Notes: generated by a model from the sequence alone, not told the origin. A DNA stretch of 64,000 nucleotides from Lachnospiraceae bacterium (GCA_015056885.1 SVFL01000001.1:80822-144821), one strand, 5' to 3'; counted from the stretch's first letter, positions 18,069-26,373 are shown. Numbers and translations are program-made.

Positions 18069-21059
18069 TTATTTTGTAAGCTCCATATAGAACAGATTTC
18101 CACTATTAGATTTTGTAAGGGTATGTGTTCCTGCGGAAAGCTTAAGTTCAAGAATTCCATCCGATAACGTATATTTCTTGCCATCCACCTTTATATCCTT
18201 GCTGTTTGCGGAATTAAATACAAGTACAAGTGTAGCGTCACTGTCTGTTGTAAAACTGATATTTGTCTTTGATTCAATTTTTAGACATTGCGTTAAGGTA
18301 AGTCCATTATAGGTTACGGTTCCTTTGCTTGAGGAAAGGTTACCTGAAATTGTGAAAAATGAACTGGATTTAGCATCTGTAGTAAAATTATGTACAATTG
18401 ATTCAGTTTCTTCTGACGGAGTCTCTGTAGGAGCCGCTGTAGGAGCTACCGTAGGAGCCACTGTGGGAGCCGCTGTAGGAGCTACCGTAGGAGCCACTGT
18501 AGGAGCCGCTGTAGGAGCTGCTGTGGGAGTCGCTGTAGGAGCTGCTGTGGGAGCCACTGTAGGTGCTTCTGTTACAGCTCCATTTGAATCCACTTGTATA
18601 TTATAAAGATTAATTCCACTATTTGATGAATAAAGATATACATAGCCTGTATCACCTGAATAGTTATATGTACCAAGTGATGCGGATGTACCGGCCTTCA
18701 TTGTTCCCAGTTTATTTCCGGATTTGTCTGCTACAATAAGTGTTCTTTCTGAACTTCCCGTACTCTTTAATACCACTTTTATTACATCATTTCCGGTTAC
18801 CGGAACTTTCACTGCCCGATAAGATGTATTTCCGCCACCGCCCAGTGAAAGGGCATAGGTATATTCAATCCCGTCAACTTTTTGAACATTGTTTACTACC
18901 GACATTGTTTTTGAACTTGTAGCAATTAAGGTAAGTCCATCTATTGTTTTGGTTGAATTAATTGTACCCAGACTCGTAAATCCATTCTCCTTAAAATTCC
19001 AGCTTTTTGAAGATGTTGTGGGAGCACTTGTCGGAGCCTGAGTGGGAGCACTTGTCGGAGCCTGAGTGGGAGCACTTGTCGGAGCTTGGGTCGGAGCCGG
19101 TGTTGCGGATTCCGAGCCGGAACCGATAACATTAGACGAAGAACCATTTCCTACTGCATAAACACTTGGAAGAGAGGGCAAAGCATAACCTGTACCGATA
19201 AAAAAGTCTACATGTGGCGGCTGGTTATAAGCTACATTCTCTGCGGCAACGCCGGTACGATACTGTGTATTGTGCATTAATGTATATAATCTGTAATCCG
19301 TGTCATATGAAGTTGCATAAACTCTCACACCACTACCATCGGAAAGACGTGCAACGATTTCTTCTCTCCAGTCACCAAAGAGGTCTGCTGTAATGCACAT
19401 ATTTGCCTTTGTTGAATTGTTAAATTCTATACCCTGACCGGTAAAAATTCTTCCATTCGGGTAATCATCAATCATCGTTCTGTCAAGAACTTCTCTCTCT
19501 AAATCTCCATCCCAGTAAATGAGTGAGTTCATATTCCACTTAGTAACCGATGACCAGTCAGCCACTTTAGAGCCTGATGAATTATAAATTACACTATCAC
19601 CGGTACATACAAATTCTGCCTCGCTGTTTCCGGGTATAATGTTATCTGCAATACCGCGTCCGGTATCCTTAGAAGCAGTCCAATGCTTTATAATTTTGCC
19701 GGTTTTAGCATTTCTAAGAGATGCTCCGTAGGGAGATGTTTCATGTACCTGATAAATTTCAAGCGCGCCATTTCCCGGTATAAAATCACCCACATGAAGG
19801 GCATCACCATGACCAAGTTTCGAAGAATAAAGTCCGGTACCATCATGATCAACCGTCATAGAACCATATACAATCTCATCTTTTCCGTCATTATCAACAT
19901 CCGCCGCAGCAAGATTGTGATTACCCTGTCCTGCATAGCTGGAACCTGCGTTATTAGAGTCAAATAACCACTGACTTACCAAACGATTATTTTCTACTGT
20001 ATACGCAGCTAAAACAGAACGAGTATAATAACCACGACACATTACAACCGAAGGAGTCTTACCATCAAGATAAGCTACACAAGCAAGGAATCTGTCAACT
20101 CGATTACCATAATTATCGCCCCATGAAGACACGGTTCCTCTTGCCGGTTCATAGTAAATAGTATCAAGTGCTTTACCTGATTCGCCATCAAATAATGTTA
20201 AATACTCACTACCGCTAAGTACATATCCACTGGAATTGGCATATGATTTGCCGTTATCGCTTGCGTTCTTTATGTCTGAATCTTTACTTGCTTTATTTAC
20301 ATAATTTCCTTGGCCATCCTTGGAACCCGGTGCGGTCTTGCATACCATTTCAGCCTTTCCGTCACCATCAAAGTCATAAACCATAAACTGCGTATAATGT
20401 GCACCTGCACGAATGTTTTGTCCAAGATCGATTCTCCAAAGCCTTGTTGCATTACCCGGCTCCATTTCATAAGCATCAATTATTACATTGCTTGTTGCTC
20501 CTGACTTGGAATTATCCTGTGAGTTATTGGGATCCCATTTGATAATCAATTCATAGTCACCGTCACCATTTAAATCAGCAACGGATGCATCGTTGGCAGT
20601 ATATGTTGCACCAAGTCTTGAGTCTTTTGGCGTATCCAGCTGAATGTCAAAATAGCCTGCCTTTGCAGCACTGTCGTAATTTAATTTATATTCCGTACTG
20701 TATGTTGTATAGTTTGAAGCGTTTGAATTATTATAAACACGCAAGGTATAGGTGCTGTTGACAGAGCCCTCCGTATCCTTATAACATGTAGCATCACCTG
20801 AAGTACTTGTGTAAATCAGTTTGGTATCCCGATATAACTTAAAGGTTGTATCGGGAGTATCAGTACCTAAATACCTCCAATTCACAAGCGTGCCTGATGA
20901 AAGTGCAGTAACCGAAAGGCCTCTGCTAAGACTTTCTACCTGTCTTGCACTTGCTGCTTCAACTTTTGTAACGTAAGGTGTCGGAATTATTGCAGATGTT
21001 ATTACAGCTGCTACCATGGTTCCGGCAAAGAAACGTTTGAAGCTTCTTTTTTTTGACAT
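18069..21059 (-). CDS. Secreted rhamnogalacturonan lyase (PL11) with two C-terminal accessory domains
   Basis: 996 aa. Basic signal peptide (KKRSFKRFFAG, hydrophobic to about 27, cleavage near VEAASA). Residues 35-640 match the PL11 rhamnogalacturonan lyase fold (YesW/YesX-like): ASVADLNGDGDYELIIKWDP, YDFDGDGKAEMVCKTAPGS, ADVDNDGKDEIVYGSM and GDWREEIVARL, where the DxDxDG loops bind calcium. A linker of APTS/APTQ repeats leads to a beta-sandwich module (about 685-810), a longer xAPT repeat linker (12 units) and a final 100-residue beta-rich module, both probably carbohydrate-binding. It cleaves the pectin backbone RG-I outside the cell. It sits antisense in a surface-glycan region, with its own terminator and promoter, so it is likely an independent catabolic gene. 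Confidence 0.87.
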   Translation of the reverse strand: MSKKRSFKRFFAGTMVAAVITSAIIPTPYVTKVEAASARQVESLSRGLSVTALSSGTLVNWRYLGTDTPDTTFKLYRDTKLIYTSTSGDATCYKDTEGSVNSTYTLRVYNNSNASNYTTYSTEYKLNYDSAAKAGYFDIQLDTPKDSRLGATYTANDASVADLNGDGDYELIIKWDPNNSQDNSKSGATSNVIIDAYEMEPGNATRLWRIDLGQNIRAGAHYTQFMVYDFDGDGKAEMVCKTAPGSKDGQGNYVNKASKDSDIKNASDNGKSYANSSGYVLSGSEYLTLFDGESGKALDTIYYEPARGTVSSWGDNYGNRVDRFLACVAYLDGKTPSVVMCRGYYTRSVLAAYTVENNRLVSQWLFDSNNAGSSYAGQGNHNLAAADVDNDGKDEIVYGSMTVDHDGTGLYSSKLGHGDALHVGDFIPGNGALEIYQVHETSPYGASLRNAKTGKIIKHWTASKDTGRGIADNIIPGNSEAEFVCTGDSVIYNSSGSKVADWSSVTKWNMNSLIYWDGDLEREVLDRTMIDDYPNGRIFTGQGIEFNNSTKANMCITADLFGDWREEIVARLSDGSGVRVYATSYDTDYRLYTLMHNTQYRTGVAAENVAYNQPPHVDFFIGTGYALPSLPSVYAVGNGSSSNVIGSGSESATPAPTQAPTSAPTQAPTSAPTQAPTSAPTTSSKSWNFKENGFTSLGTINSTKTIDGLTLIATSSKTMSVVNNVQKVDGIEYTYALSLGGGGNTSYRAVKVPVTGNDVIKVVLKSTGSSERTLIVADKSGNKLGTMKAGTSASLGTYNYSGDTGYVYLYSSNSGINLYNIQVDSNGAVTEAPTVAPTAAPTATPTAAPTAAPTVAPTVAPTAAPTVAPTVAPTAAPTETPSEETESIVHNFTTDAKSSSFFTISGNLSSSKGTVTYNGLTLTQCLKIESKTNISFTTDSDATLVLVFNSANSKDIKVDGKKYTLSDGILELKLSAGTHTLTKSNSGNLFYMELTK
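18427..18570. repeat. 12-bp tandem repeat encoding the xAPT linker
   Basis: About 12 tandem copies of a GTAGGAGCCRCT-like 12-mer. On the minus strand they encode repeated (V/A)APT units joining two accessory domains of the lyase. Such arrays change length easily by slippage. Confidence 0.85.
19019..19100. repeat. 24-bp tandem repeat encoding the APTSAPTQ linker
   Basis: Three or more near-identical 24-bp units (GGAGCACTTGTCGGAGCCTG core) encoding alternating SAPT/QAPT in the first linker of the lyase. Confidence 0.82.
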
Positions 21060-21105
21060 AAATATCTTCTCCTTTACAATAAATGAATTTTAGCATCTAT
21101 GAACT

Positions 21106-21133
21106 ATAATACATCAAACAATTATTTTTTCAA
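21106..21133 (-). promoter_or_regulatory. Candidate promoter of the rhamnogalacturonan lyase gene
   Basis: Read on the minus strand: TTGAAA (21133-21128), 16-bp spacer, TATTAT (21111-21106), about 45 bases before the start codon. AAGGAGAAG forms the ribosome site. An overlapping TATAGT offers a second -10 at 19 bp. Confidence 0.45.
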
Positions 21134-21186
21134 AGAGGATATAATGATGGTTTTAATAGGGTTTTTGTGTGCATTTTAGACAAAGA

Positions 21187-21208
21187 AATTGTTAATGAAG
21201 TAACAATT
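21187..21208. promoter_or_regulatory. Perfect dyad upstream of the lyase promoter
   Basis: AATTGTTA-6 bp-TAACAATT, a perfect 8-bp inverted repeat about 55 bp upstream of the candidate -35. It has the form of an operator or activator site. The regulator is unknown. Confidence 0.45.
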
Positions 21209-21250
21209 CGGATGAAATTTGTACAAGAATTGGCAAAATGTTCTTTCAAC

Positions 21251-21300
21251 AAAAAAAGCATCGCTTCATAACTTGATTTAGTTATGGGGCAATGCTTTTT
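21251..21300 (-). terminator. Intrinsic terminator of the XRE regulator gene
   Basis: Stem arms AAAAAGCAT-GC-ATAAC and GTTAT-GC-ATGCTTTTTTT on the minus strand with two small internal loops. It overlaps the last base pairs of the stop codon of the regulator gene and may also work on the plus strand. Confidence 0.78.
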
Positions 21301-21661
21301 ATTTTTGGTCTTTGCCTTTGTCTTGCTTTAACATCAATAAATTAATGTATTCCACAAGGGAGTGAGTGCCGGCAGCATCTAACTGAAGGGTGGTGTTCAA
21401 TAGGTCTGCCACAGTATAATTATCTGTAAGCTTTTGGTCTAATTTGTCCATGCCGGCGCGAATATCTGTGCGCCCTAAAAGATAATCCAGAGATACTTCA
21501 TAGAAATCAGCAATGCCGCAAAGGGTATTAAAGTCCGGATTGTGAATTCCTTGTTCATAGTTGGAAATGGTACCAATGGACACTTTCAGATAATCGGCTA
21601 ATTCTTTCTGGTAGATACCTTTTTCAGCACGTAAAGCGCAGATGATTTCTCCAAATTCCAT
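21299..21661 (-). CDS. XRE-family helix-turn-helix regulator
   Basis: 120 aa. Residues 5-62 form a Cro/CI HTH: IICALRAEKGIYQKELAD, VSIGTISNYEQG (recognition helix) and PDFNTLCGIADFYEVSLDYLLG. The remaining 55 residues form a short acidic/amphipathic tail, so this is a one-domain regulator without a sensor domain. GAAAGGA precedes the ATG. It is monocistronic between the lyase gene and blaR1, and its target is unknown. A dyad lies 35-50 bases upstream and may mediate autoregulation. Confidence 0.85.
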   Translation of the reverse strand: MEFGEIICALRAEKGIYQKELADYLKVSIGTISNYEQGIHNPDFNTLCGIADFYEVSLDYLLGRTDIRAGMDKLDQKLTDNYTVADLLNTTLQLDAAGTHSLVEYINLLMLKQDKGKDQK

Positions 21662-21695
21662 GGTAGATTCCTTTCTTGAAATAAATCAATTTTCT

Positions 21696-21711
21696 ATAAA
21701 ATGTATTTTAT
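21696..21711. promoter_or_regulatory. Dyad upstream of the XRE gene
   Basis: ATAAAAT-GT-ATTTTAT, a perfect 7-bp inverted repeat inside a very AT-rich region that must contain the promoter of the minus-strand XRE gene. Possible autoregulatory operator. AT-richness makes chance occurrence possible. Confidence 0.35.
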
Positions 21712-21799
21712 ATTATTCCATGAAATTTGTAATACGATTCTAGAAAGTCAATAAAATTTATCTAAATTCTGCGACATATTTTACTTAATCTAAAATAAA

Positions 21800-21839
21800 T
21801 TTCCCATCAGTCCAATTGGTATGTCGAACGGATGGGAAT
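21800..21839 (-). terminator. Weak terminator-like inverted repeat after blaR1
   Basis: ATTCCCATC and GATGGGAAA pair across a 21-base loop, 12 bases after the blaR1-like stop on the minus strand, followed by an AT-rich stretch without a clean T-run. Confidence 0.45.
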
Positions 21840-21850
21840 TAATGGATGTA

Positions 21851-23053
21851 TTAGGGCGCAGTGCCTTGGGTATAGATGGGAATATCCTTCGGATAGTAGT
21901 CGAGAGAAGTGACAGTCTCTATTCGCGAGCCATTTATGTAGAATTCATAGCTGCCATCTTCATTATCTATGAAGTAGCTGTTTTCCGAAGAAATGAAAAC
22001 GTAGTCAGAAGGATTAATGTTATCGGTTTCTTCCCAATATTGAGGAACGATTTCTTTCGGTGGTGTGTAGCCTTCTAAGATAATGGCATATGAAAACAGG
22101 TAGATGCTTGAAGCAATAATAAACAGTAAAACTCCCCATGTTTTGTATGGTTTGTTTTGGTTGCTTATCATCAGTCTGAAGCGTCTTTTTAAATCTTTAT
22201 ATCCGGAAGGCAAAATACCAATTGTCAGACTGTTAGGTAACAGTCTTTTTTGAGAGGCTCTGTCCGACATCTCAATCAGACATTGCATATATTCCCGGGT
22301 TACTGTAGGATCTGTCATGGTGAGCGAATCATCAATGCGCATTTCTAAAATAATGTCTGTTTGGCGGTTTAACAAATATGAAAAAATATCCCACCAATAT
22401 ATAAGTGTGATAATCTTGATGATATTTTTTAATAGAAGATCATGTTTAAAATGGTGAGTTGCCTCATGACACAGAATGTATGTGAGCTGCTTTTGAGGCA
22501 TCTCGAAATGTTCCGGGACCAGAATTCTTGGGTGGATTATACCGAAGAGCGCAGGCACATCCAAACCGGGAAGTTCAATTACCCGGAAATTGTTTGTGAA
22601 TCCTTTTCCCGTACATATTTGTGAAAGCAGACTTTTATATGGATCTGAGGATGTAAGCTCTTTACCATACAGGACAATATGTTGTGAAGAGCGGTAATAA
22701 GAAAGAATATGTAACATCAAACCAATGATGATGCCTGCCAGCCAAACCAATTTGAAAAATTGCCATAAAGAAATCGGCTGTTCGCATACAAGGAACAGCC
22801 GATTATGACACTTTGCTATAATTTGCGAAATAGCAACAGGCAGCTTCAAGGTAATTGCAAAGGGCAACTCAATCGGTAGCACAAAACGCAGTGTAGTAAA
22901 AAGTACAAATAATGCCAACAATTTGTAGCCGGCCCGAACCAGAAGTTTTTCATTTACCAGACAAAGTACCAAAAAAATCAGAAATACATTGGTGGTAAGT
23001 ACGGCCATCATCACGGTAGACAGGGAAGTCTGTACTAGTGATGTATCTATCAT
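21851..23053 (-). CDS. blaR1: BlaR1/MecR1-type M56 membrane metallopeptidase
   Basis: 400 aa. Three or four hydrophobic helices in the first 125 residues, then the M56 peptidase with zinc motif H196-E-A-T-H200 (ILCHEATHHFKHD) and IIHPRILVPEHF before it. One more helix lies near 308-328, followed by a short extracytoplasmic tail of about 70 residues. The tail is far shorter than the penicillin-binding sensor domain of true BlaR1, so the ligand is probably not a beta-lactam. The family cleaves its BlaI-type repressor on sensing a signal. Overlaps blaI by 4 bases (ATGA). Confidence 0.85.
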   Translation of the reverse strand: MIDTSLVQTSLSTVMMAVLTTNVFLIFLVLCLVNEKLLVRAGYKLLALFVLFTTLRFVLPIELPFAITLKLPVAISQIIAKCHNRLFLVCEQPISLWQFFKLVWLAGIIIGLMLHILSYYRSSQHIVLYGKELTSSDPYKSLLSQICTGKGFTNNFRVIELPGLDVPALFGIIHPRILVPEHFEMPQKQLTYILCHEATHHFKHDLLLKNIIKIITLIYWWDIFSYLLNRQTDIILEMRIDDSLTMTDPTVTREYMQCLIEMSDRASQKRLLPNSLTIGILPSGYKDLKRRFRLMISNQNKPYKTWGVLLFIIASSIYLFSYAIILEGYTPPKEIVPQYWEETDNINPSDYVFISSENSYFIDNEDGSYEFYINGSRIETVTSLDYYPKDIPIYTQGTAP

Positions 23054-23445
23054 TTCTTCTTGTTAGCCTGCTCGTATTCTTTCAACATGCTCTTAAGCTC
23101 AGAAATGTCCTGGGCAATCTCCTTGGGATCGCTGTTGGTCTTAAGAAGCGCTGCGAATAAGCTGCTCTTGGAGATAATGTCACGGAAACAGCAGTAGTTA
23201 TCAGCAAAGTTCTGCAAAATAACCTCGCGGGAAGCTTCGGTCGGACGATAAGTACGGCTCAAAACTTTACCGCTGTGGGTAACACCAACAACTTCAACAA
23301 GCTTAGCGTGAAGAAGCTTGCGCAGAACAGCAGTTACAGTACTCTGAGTCAGACCTTCTCCGGCATTTACAATATCTGTTGCCATCATAGGCTCTTCGGA
23401 TTTCCAAAGGATGTTCAAAACATCCAGTTCTCTGGGATTCATCAT
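23050..23445 (-). CDS. blaI: BlaI/MecI/CopY-family repressor
   Basis: 131 aa. Winged-helix DNA-binding domain: RELDVLNILWKSEEPMMATDIV, then TQSTVTAVLRKLLHAKLV (recognition helix) and the wing SRTYRPTEASREV. The C-terminal dimerisation helices are followed by a Lys-rich end. Expected to repress its own operon and be cleaved by the M56 partner. The promoter upstream is near consensus and the ribosome site is GAAAGGA. Because the sensor tail of the partner is unusual, the regulated genes need not involve beta-lactams. Confidence 0.88.
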   Translation of the reverse strand: MMNPRELDVLNILWKSEEPMMATDIVNAGEGLTQSTVTAVLRKLLHAKLVEVVGVTHSGKVLSRTYRPTEASREVILQNFADNYCCFRDIISKSSLFAALLKTNSDPKEIAQDISELKSMLKEYEQANKKK

Positions 23446-23477
23446 AATTATTCGGTCCTTTCTGTTTTCTTGCGCTC

Positions 23478-23506
23478 ATTATATGCCATTTTAGGCTTAA
23501 AGTCAA
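23478..23506 (-). promoter_or_regulatory. Strong sigma-A promoter of the blaI-blaR1 operon
   Basis: On the minus strand TTGACT (23506-23501), 17-bp spacer, TATAAT (23483-23478), about 30 bases before the blaI start. Near-consensus promoters are typical of repressed operons. Confidence 0.8.
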
Positions 23507-23511
23507 CAGAA

Positions 23512-23560
23512 ACAGGCTTTTTCCTGCAAAATCATTTTGGTTTCGCGAGAAAAAACCTGT
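23512..23560 (-). terminator. Terminator-like inverted repeat after the small secreted protein gene
   Basis: Minus-strand ACAGG-TTTTTT and AAAAA-GCCTGT arms surround an inner CAAAATGATTTTG hairpin, 54 bases after the stop of the small gene, followed by TTTCTGTT. It directly precedes the blaI -35 and so separates the two units. It might also serve as a regulatory structure. Confidence 0.5.
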
Positions 23561-23613
23561 GTGCTAATTTAGATGTGATTGATAGAAGAAAATAGAAAAG
23601 AAATAAGGCAAAT

Positions 23614-23865
23614 TTATTCAGCTTCGCCTACATAAATCCAAGGTCCTGCCCATTGCTGGGTTGTACAATTTAACAGTCTTTTATAAACCTTGCCGTCGGT
23701 TATACGATATACCCATTCTAAAATTTCTGCAGCTGGATCAACTGTTTCATCGGTGGGCGCAGCTGCCTGAACGGGCAGGGTAGTAACAGGTGTCGCGGTC
23801 AGAGTCAGGCAACAGGTAGCAATACCTACAGATGCAATAATACGTTTCATCACTTTGTTCTTCAT
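23614..23865 (-). CDS. Small secreted protein of unknown function
   Basis: 83 aa from the second in-frame ATG (23865), chosen because GGAGG lies 9 bases upstream. The first ATG (23874) touches the GGAGG and could not be used. Signal peptide: KNKVMKR, then a hydrophobic core (IIASVGIATCCLTLTA) and a VQAAAP cleavage site near residue 35. The mature part of about 47 residues has ILEWVYRITDGKVYKRLLN and TTQQWAGPWIYV, a Trp/Tyr-rich pattern seen in small exported proteins of Lachnospiraceae. No function known to me. It has its own promoter and terminator. Confidence 0.72.
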   Translation of the reverse strand: MKNKVMKRIIASVGIATCCLTLTATPVTTLPVQAAAPTDETVDPAAEILEWVYRITDGKVYKRLLNCTTQQWAGPWIYVGEAE

Positions 23866-23915
23866 AAAAAACATCCTCCTTTAAGTTATTTTAATAAGTG
23901 ATTTCTGATAATCAT

Positions 23916-23945
23916 ATTATAAACACATAATGAGCGAAAAGTCAA
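23916..23945 (-). promoter_or_regulatory. Strong promoter of the small secreted protein gene
   Basis: Minus strand TTGACT (23945-23940), 18-bp spacer, TATAAT (23921-23916). The sequence CATAATGAGCG on the opposite strand inside the spacer recurs as CATATAATGAGCG at the blaI promoter. Confidence 0.75.
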
Positions 23946-24046
23946 TAATGATTGATAATATTGCAAGGAAAAGTCGTTTTAAGACAACGGGATTATTGGA
24001 TTTAAAATGTAATAAATGAAAATATTGAATGTAAAGTGGATAAAAA

Positions 24047-24075
24047 TTGCTTTCCGCGTAAGAATATGGTAAAAT
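24047..24075 (+). promoter_or_regulatory. Candidate promoter of pseB
   Basis: TTGCTT (24047-24052), 17-bp spacer, TAAAAT (24070-24075), 42 bases upstream of the pseB start. Confidence 0.6.
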
Positions 24076-24116
24076 ATATCCTTGAAGTAAGTTTTGACTA
24101 TGAAAGCGAGGCTGTT

Positions 24117-25112
24117 ATGTTAAATAATAAAGTAATTTTGGTTACCGGAGGTACCGGAAGTTTTGGTAAGGCATTTACCAAATATGTATTAAGCCATTAT
24201 AATCCCAAGAAGATTATTATTTATTCCCGAGATGAATTTAAGCAGTTTCATATGCAGGGCGAGTTTAGAGAGCATATGGACAAGTTGCGTTTCTTTATTG
24301 GTGATGTGCGTGATAAAGAGCGCCTGACCAGAGCACTTGAGGGCGTTGATTATGTGGTTCATGCGGCAGCGCTTAAGCAGGTTCCTGCGTGTGAGTACAA
24401 TCCTGCTGAGGCTATCAAGACCAATATTAACGGTGCGCAGAATGTAATTGATGCATCTTTGGATACCGGTGTGAAGAAAGTGGTTGCACTTTCTACAGAC
24501 AAGGCCGTAAACCCTGTAAATCTTTATGGTGGTACAAAGCTTGTGTCTGATAAGCTGTTTATTGCAGCGAATGCCTATGCCGGCGAGAAGGATATTAATT
24601 TCTCGATTGTGCGTTACGGCAATGTGGCAGGCAGCCGTGGTTCTGTTATTCCCAAGTTCCATGACATGATTAAAAACGGTTGCACGGAACTTACGGTCAC
24701 CGATTATCGAATGACTCGTTTCTGGATTAGTCTTCAGGAGGGTGTTGAGCTGGTAATCAAGGCGTTGGAGGAAGCTACCGGTGGTGAGACCTTTATCTCC
24801 AAGATTCCTTCCTTTAAGATTACAGATTTGGCAGAGGCAATGCTTCCCGGATGTCAGACCAAGGAAATTGGTATCTATCCCGGTGAGAAGCTTCATGAGA
24901 TTATGGTTACCGTTGAGGATTCTTATACTACCTATGAGTATGACAAGCATTTTATTGTATATCCTCAGGTAAAATGGAACAGCAAGCAGAAGATTAAAGA
25001 AGGCGGTAAGAAGGTAGCAGAAGGATTCTCTTACAGTTCTGACAACAATACTGAGTGGATGAGTGTGGAAGAGATTCGCGAGCGTTTGAAGAGTCTGGAT
25101 TTGGAGCTTTAA
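24117..25112 (+). CDS. pseB: UDP-GlcNAc 4,6-dehydratase (inverting), pseudaminic acid pathway step 1
   Basis: 331 aa from ATG 24117 (upstream codons in frame precede the likely promoter). Soluble extended SDR: VTGGTGSFGKAF at residue 9, HAAALKQVP near 85, catalytic STDKA and Y137-x3-K141 in NLYGGTKL. The Tyr distinguishes it from the membrane-bound M-x3-K dehydratase at 5.6 kb. Length and motifs fit PseB/FlaA1, which makes the 4-keto L-arabino sugar from UDP-GlcNAc. Followed after 29 bases by pseC. The remaining pse genes lie 29 kb further on. Confidence 0.92.
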   Translation: MLNNKVILVTGGTGSFGKAFTKYVLSHYNPKKIIIYSRDEFKQFHMQGEFREHMDKLRFFIGDVRDKERLTRALEGVDYVVHAAALKQVPACEYNPAEAIKTNINGAQNVIDASLDTGVKKVVALSTDKAVNPVNLYGGTKLVSDKLFIAANAYAGEKDINFSIVRYGNVAGSRGSVIPKFHDMIKNGCTELTVTDYRMTRFWISLQEGVELVIKALEEATGGETFISKIPSFKITDLAEAMLPGCQTKEIGIYPGEKLHEIMVTVEDSYTTYEYDKHFIVYPQVKWNSKQKIKEGGKKVAEGFSYSSDNNTEWMSVEEIRERLKSLDLEL

Positions 25113-25141
25113 TTATTTATCGACAATTGTGGAGTAGTAAA

Positions 25142-26341
25142 ATGAGTAAGTTGGCAATTTTTGGTGGGTCTCCCGTGAGGGAGACTCCCATTCATTATGG
25201 TAAACAATATATTGACCAGGCTGATATTGATGCAGTGGCAGCGACATTGGTAAGTCCTGCGCTTACCGGGGGACCAAAGGTAACAGAGCTGGAGAATAAG
25301 CTTTGTGAGATTACCGGAGCAAAGTATGCAGTGGCTGTCAGCAATGGCACGGCAGCCCTTCATCTTGCAGCCATGGCAGCAGGCTTTGGAGAGGGTGATG
25401 AGGTGATTGTCAGTTCCATTACCTTTGCAGCATCTTCTAACAGTGTACTTTATGTGGGAGCGAAGCCTGTATTTGCAGATATCAAACATAATACTTATAA
25501 TATTGACCCGGAGTCTGTGCGTAAGCTGATTACACCTCGTACCAAGGGTGTTGTAGCAGTGGATTTCACCGGTCAGTCCATTGAGTCTGAAGAAATCCGT
25601 GAAATCTGCAAAGAACATAATCTGGTTTTTATTGAGGATGCGGCCCATGCCATGGGTACTAAGTATGATGGCAAGCCGGTAGGAAGCATTGCAGATATGA
25701 CCTGTTTTAGTTTTCATCCGGTGAAGACGGTAACCAGTGGTGAGGGTGGAGCCATTACCACTAATGATGAGGAGACTTACAAGAAACTTATGCGTTTGCG
25801 CTCCCATGGTATTACTCGTAATCAGGAGGAGATGGTACATCCTACCGATGCCAGATGGTACAACGAACAGGTGGAGCTTGGTTTTAACTATCGCATAACG
25901 GATATTCAGGCAGCGCTTTTGATTAGCCAACTTGATAAGCTTCCGGCGTTTTCCAAGAGACGTTGGGAGATTGTTGAGAAATATAATGAGGCTTTTAAGG
26001 ATATGCCTGAAATTCAGGTGCAGGAGGAAATTCCTCAGTCAGATACTACCAGACATTTGTATATTTTGCGTTTGAATACAGAGCTTTTAAACTGTGACAG
26101 AAGACAGTTTTTTGATGCTCTGTGGGCAGAGAATATTTGTTGCCAGGTTCATTACCTGCCGGTTTATTGGCATTCTTATTATGAGAAGCTGGGATATGAG
26201 AAGGGGCTGTGTCCCGAGGCGGAAAGCTATTATAACAGCTCCATGAGCTTGCCTTTGTATTATACCTTGTCAGATGCTGAGGTGGAGGATGTAATTAAAG
26301 CGGTGAAGAAAGTTGTGGATTACTACCGTTTTTTCTTGTGA
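25142..26341 (+). CDS. pseC: UDP-4-amino-4,6-dideoxy-N-acetyl-beta-L-altrosamine transaminase
   Basis: 399 aa from ATG 25142. The frame is open into pseB, but SKLAIFGGSPVR is a normal N-terminus and GTGGAG lies 8 bases upstream. DegT-family aminotransferase with VSNGTAALHLA, IEDAAHAMGTKYDG and the Schiff-base Lys in SFHPVKTVTSGEGGA, which is characteristic of PseC. It aminates C4 of the PseB product. A cre-like element begins just after its stop, so the two downstream genes may be separately controlled. Confidence 0.92.
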   Translation: MSKLAIFGGSPVRETPIHYGKQYIDQADIDAVAATLVSPALTGGPKVTELENKLCEITGAKYAVAVSNGTAALHLAAMAAGFGEGDEVIVSSITFAASSNSVLYVGAKPVFADIKHNTYNIDPESVRKLITPRTKGVVAVDFTGQSIESEEIREICKEHNLVFIEDAAHAMGTKYDGKPVGSIADMTCFSFHPVKTVTSGEGGAITTNDEETYKKLMRLRSHGITRNQEEMVHPTDARWYNEQVELGFNYRITDIQAALLISQLDKLPAFSKRRWEIVEKYNEAFKDMPEIQVQEEIPQSDTTRHLYILRLNTELLNCDRRQFFDALWAENICCQVHYLPVYWHSYYEKLGYEKGLCPEAESYYNSSMSLPLYYTLSDAEVEDVIKAVKKVVDYYRFFL

Positions 26342-26364
26342 TTCAATACGAGTGATGGTATGCT
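26336..26364 (+). promoter_or_regulatory. Candidate promoter for the DUF5684-like gene
   Basis: TTGTGA (26336-26341, containing the pseC stop), 17-bp spacer, TATGCT (26359-26364). It would place the transcript start just before the cre-like site. Confidence 0.45.
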
Positions 26365-26373
26365 GAGTGGGTA

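Noticed and set aside
18427..19100. Repeats considered as a CRISPR array
   Set aside because: Units are contiguous 12/24-mers without spacers and are in frame within the lyase gene, so they are linker-coding repeats.
21851..23445. Beta-lactam resistance sensor system
   Set aside because: The M56 protein lacks the C-terminal penicillin-binding domain and no beta-lactamase or PBP gene is nearby.
23512..23560. BlaI operator
   Set aside because: The inverted repeat lies upstream of the -35 and does not show the TACA/TGTA dyad of known BlaI sites; a terminator for the gene before it is simpler.
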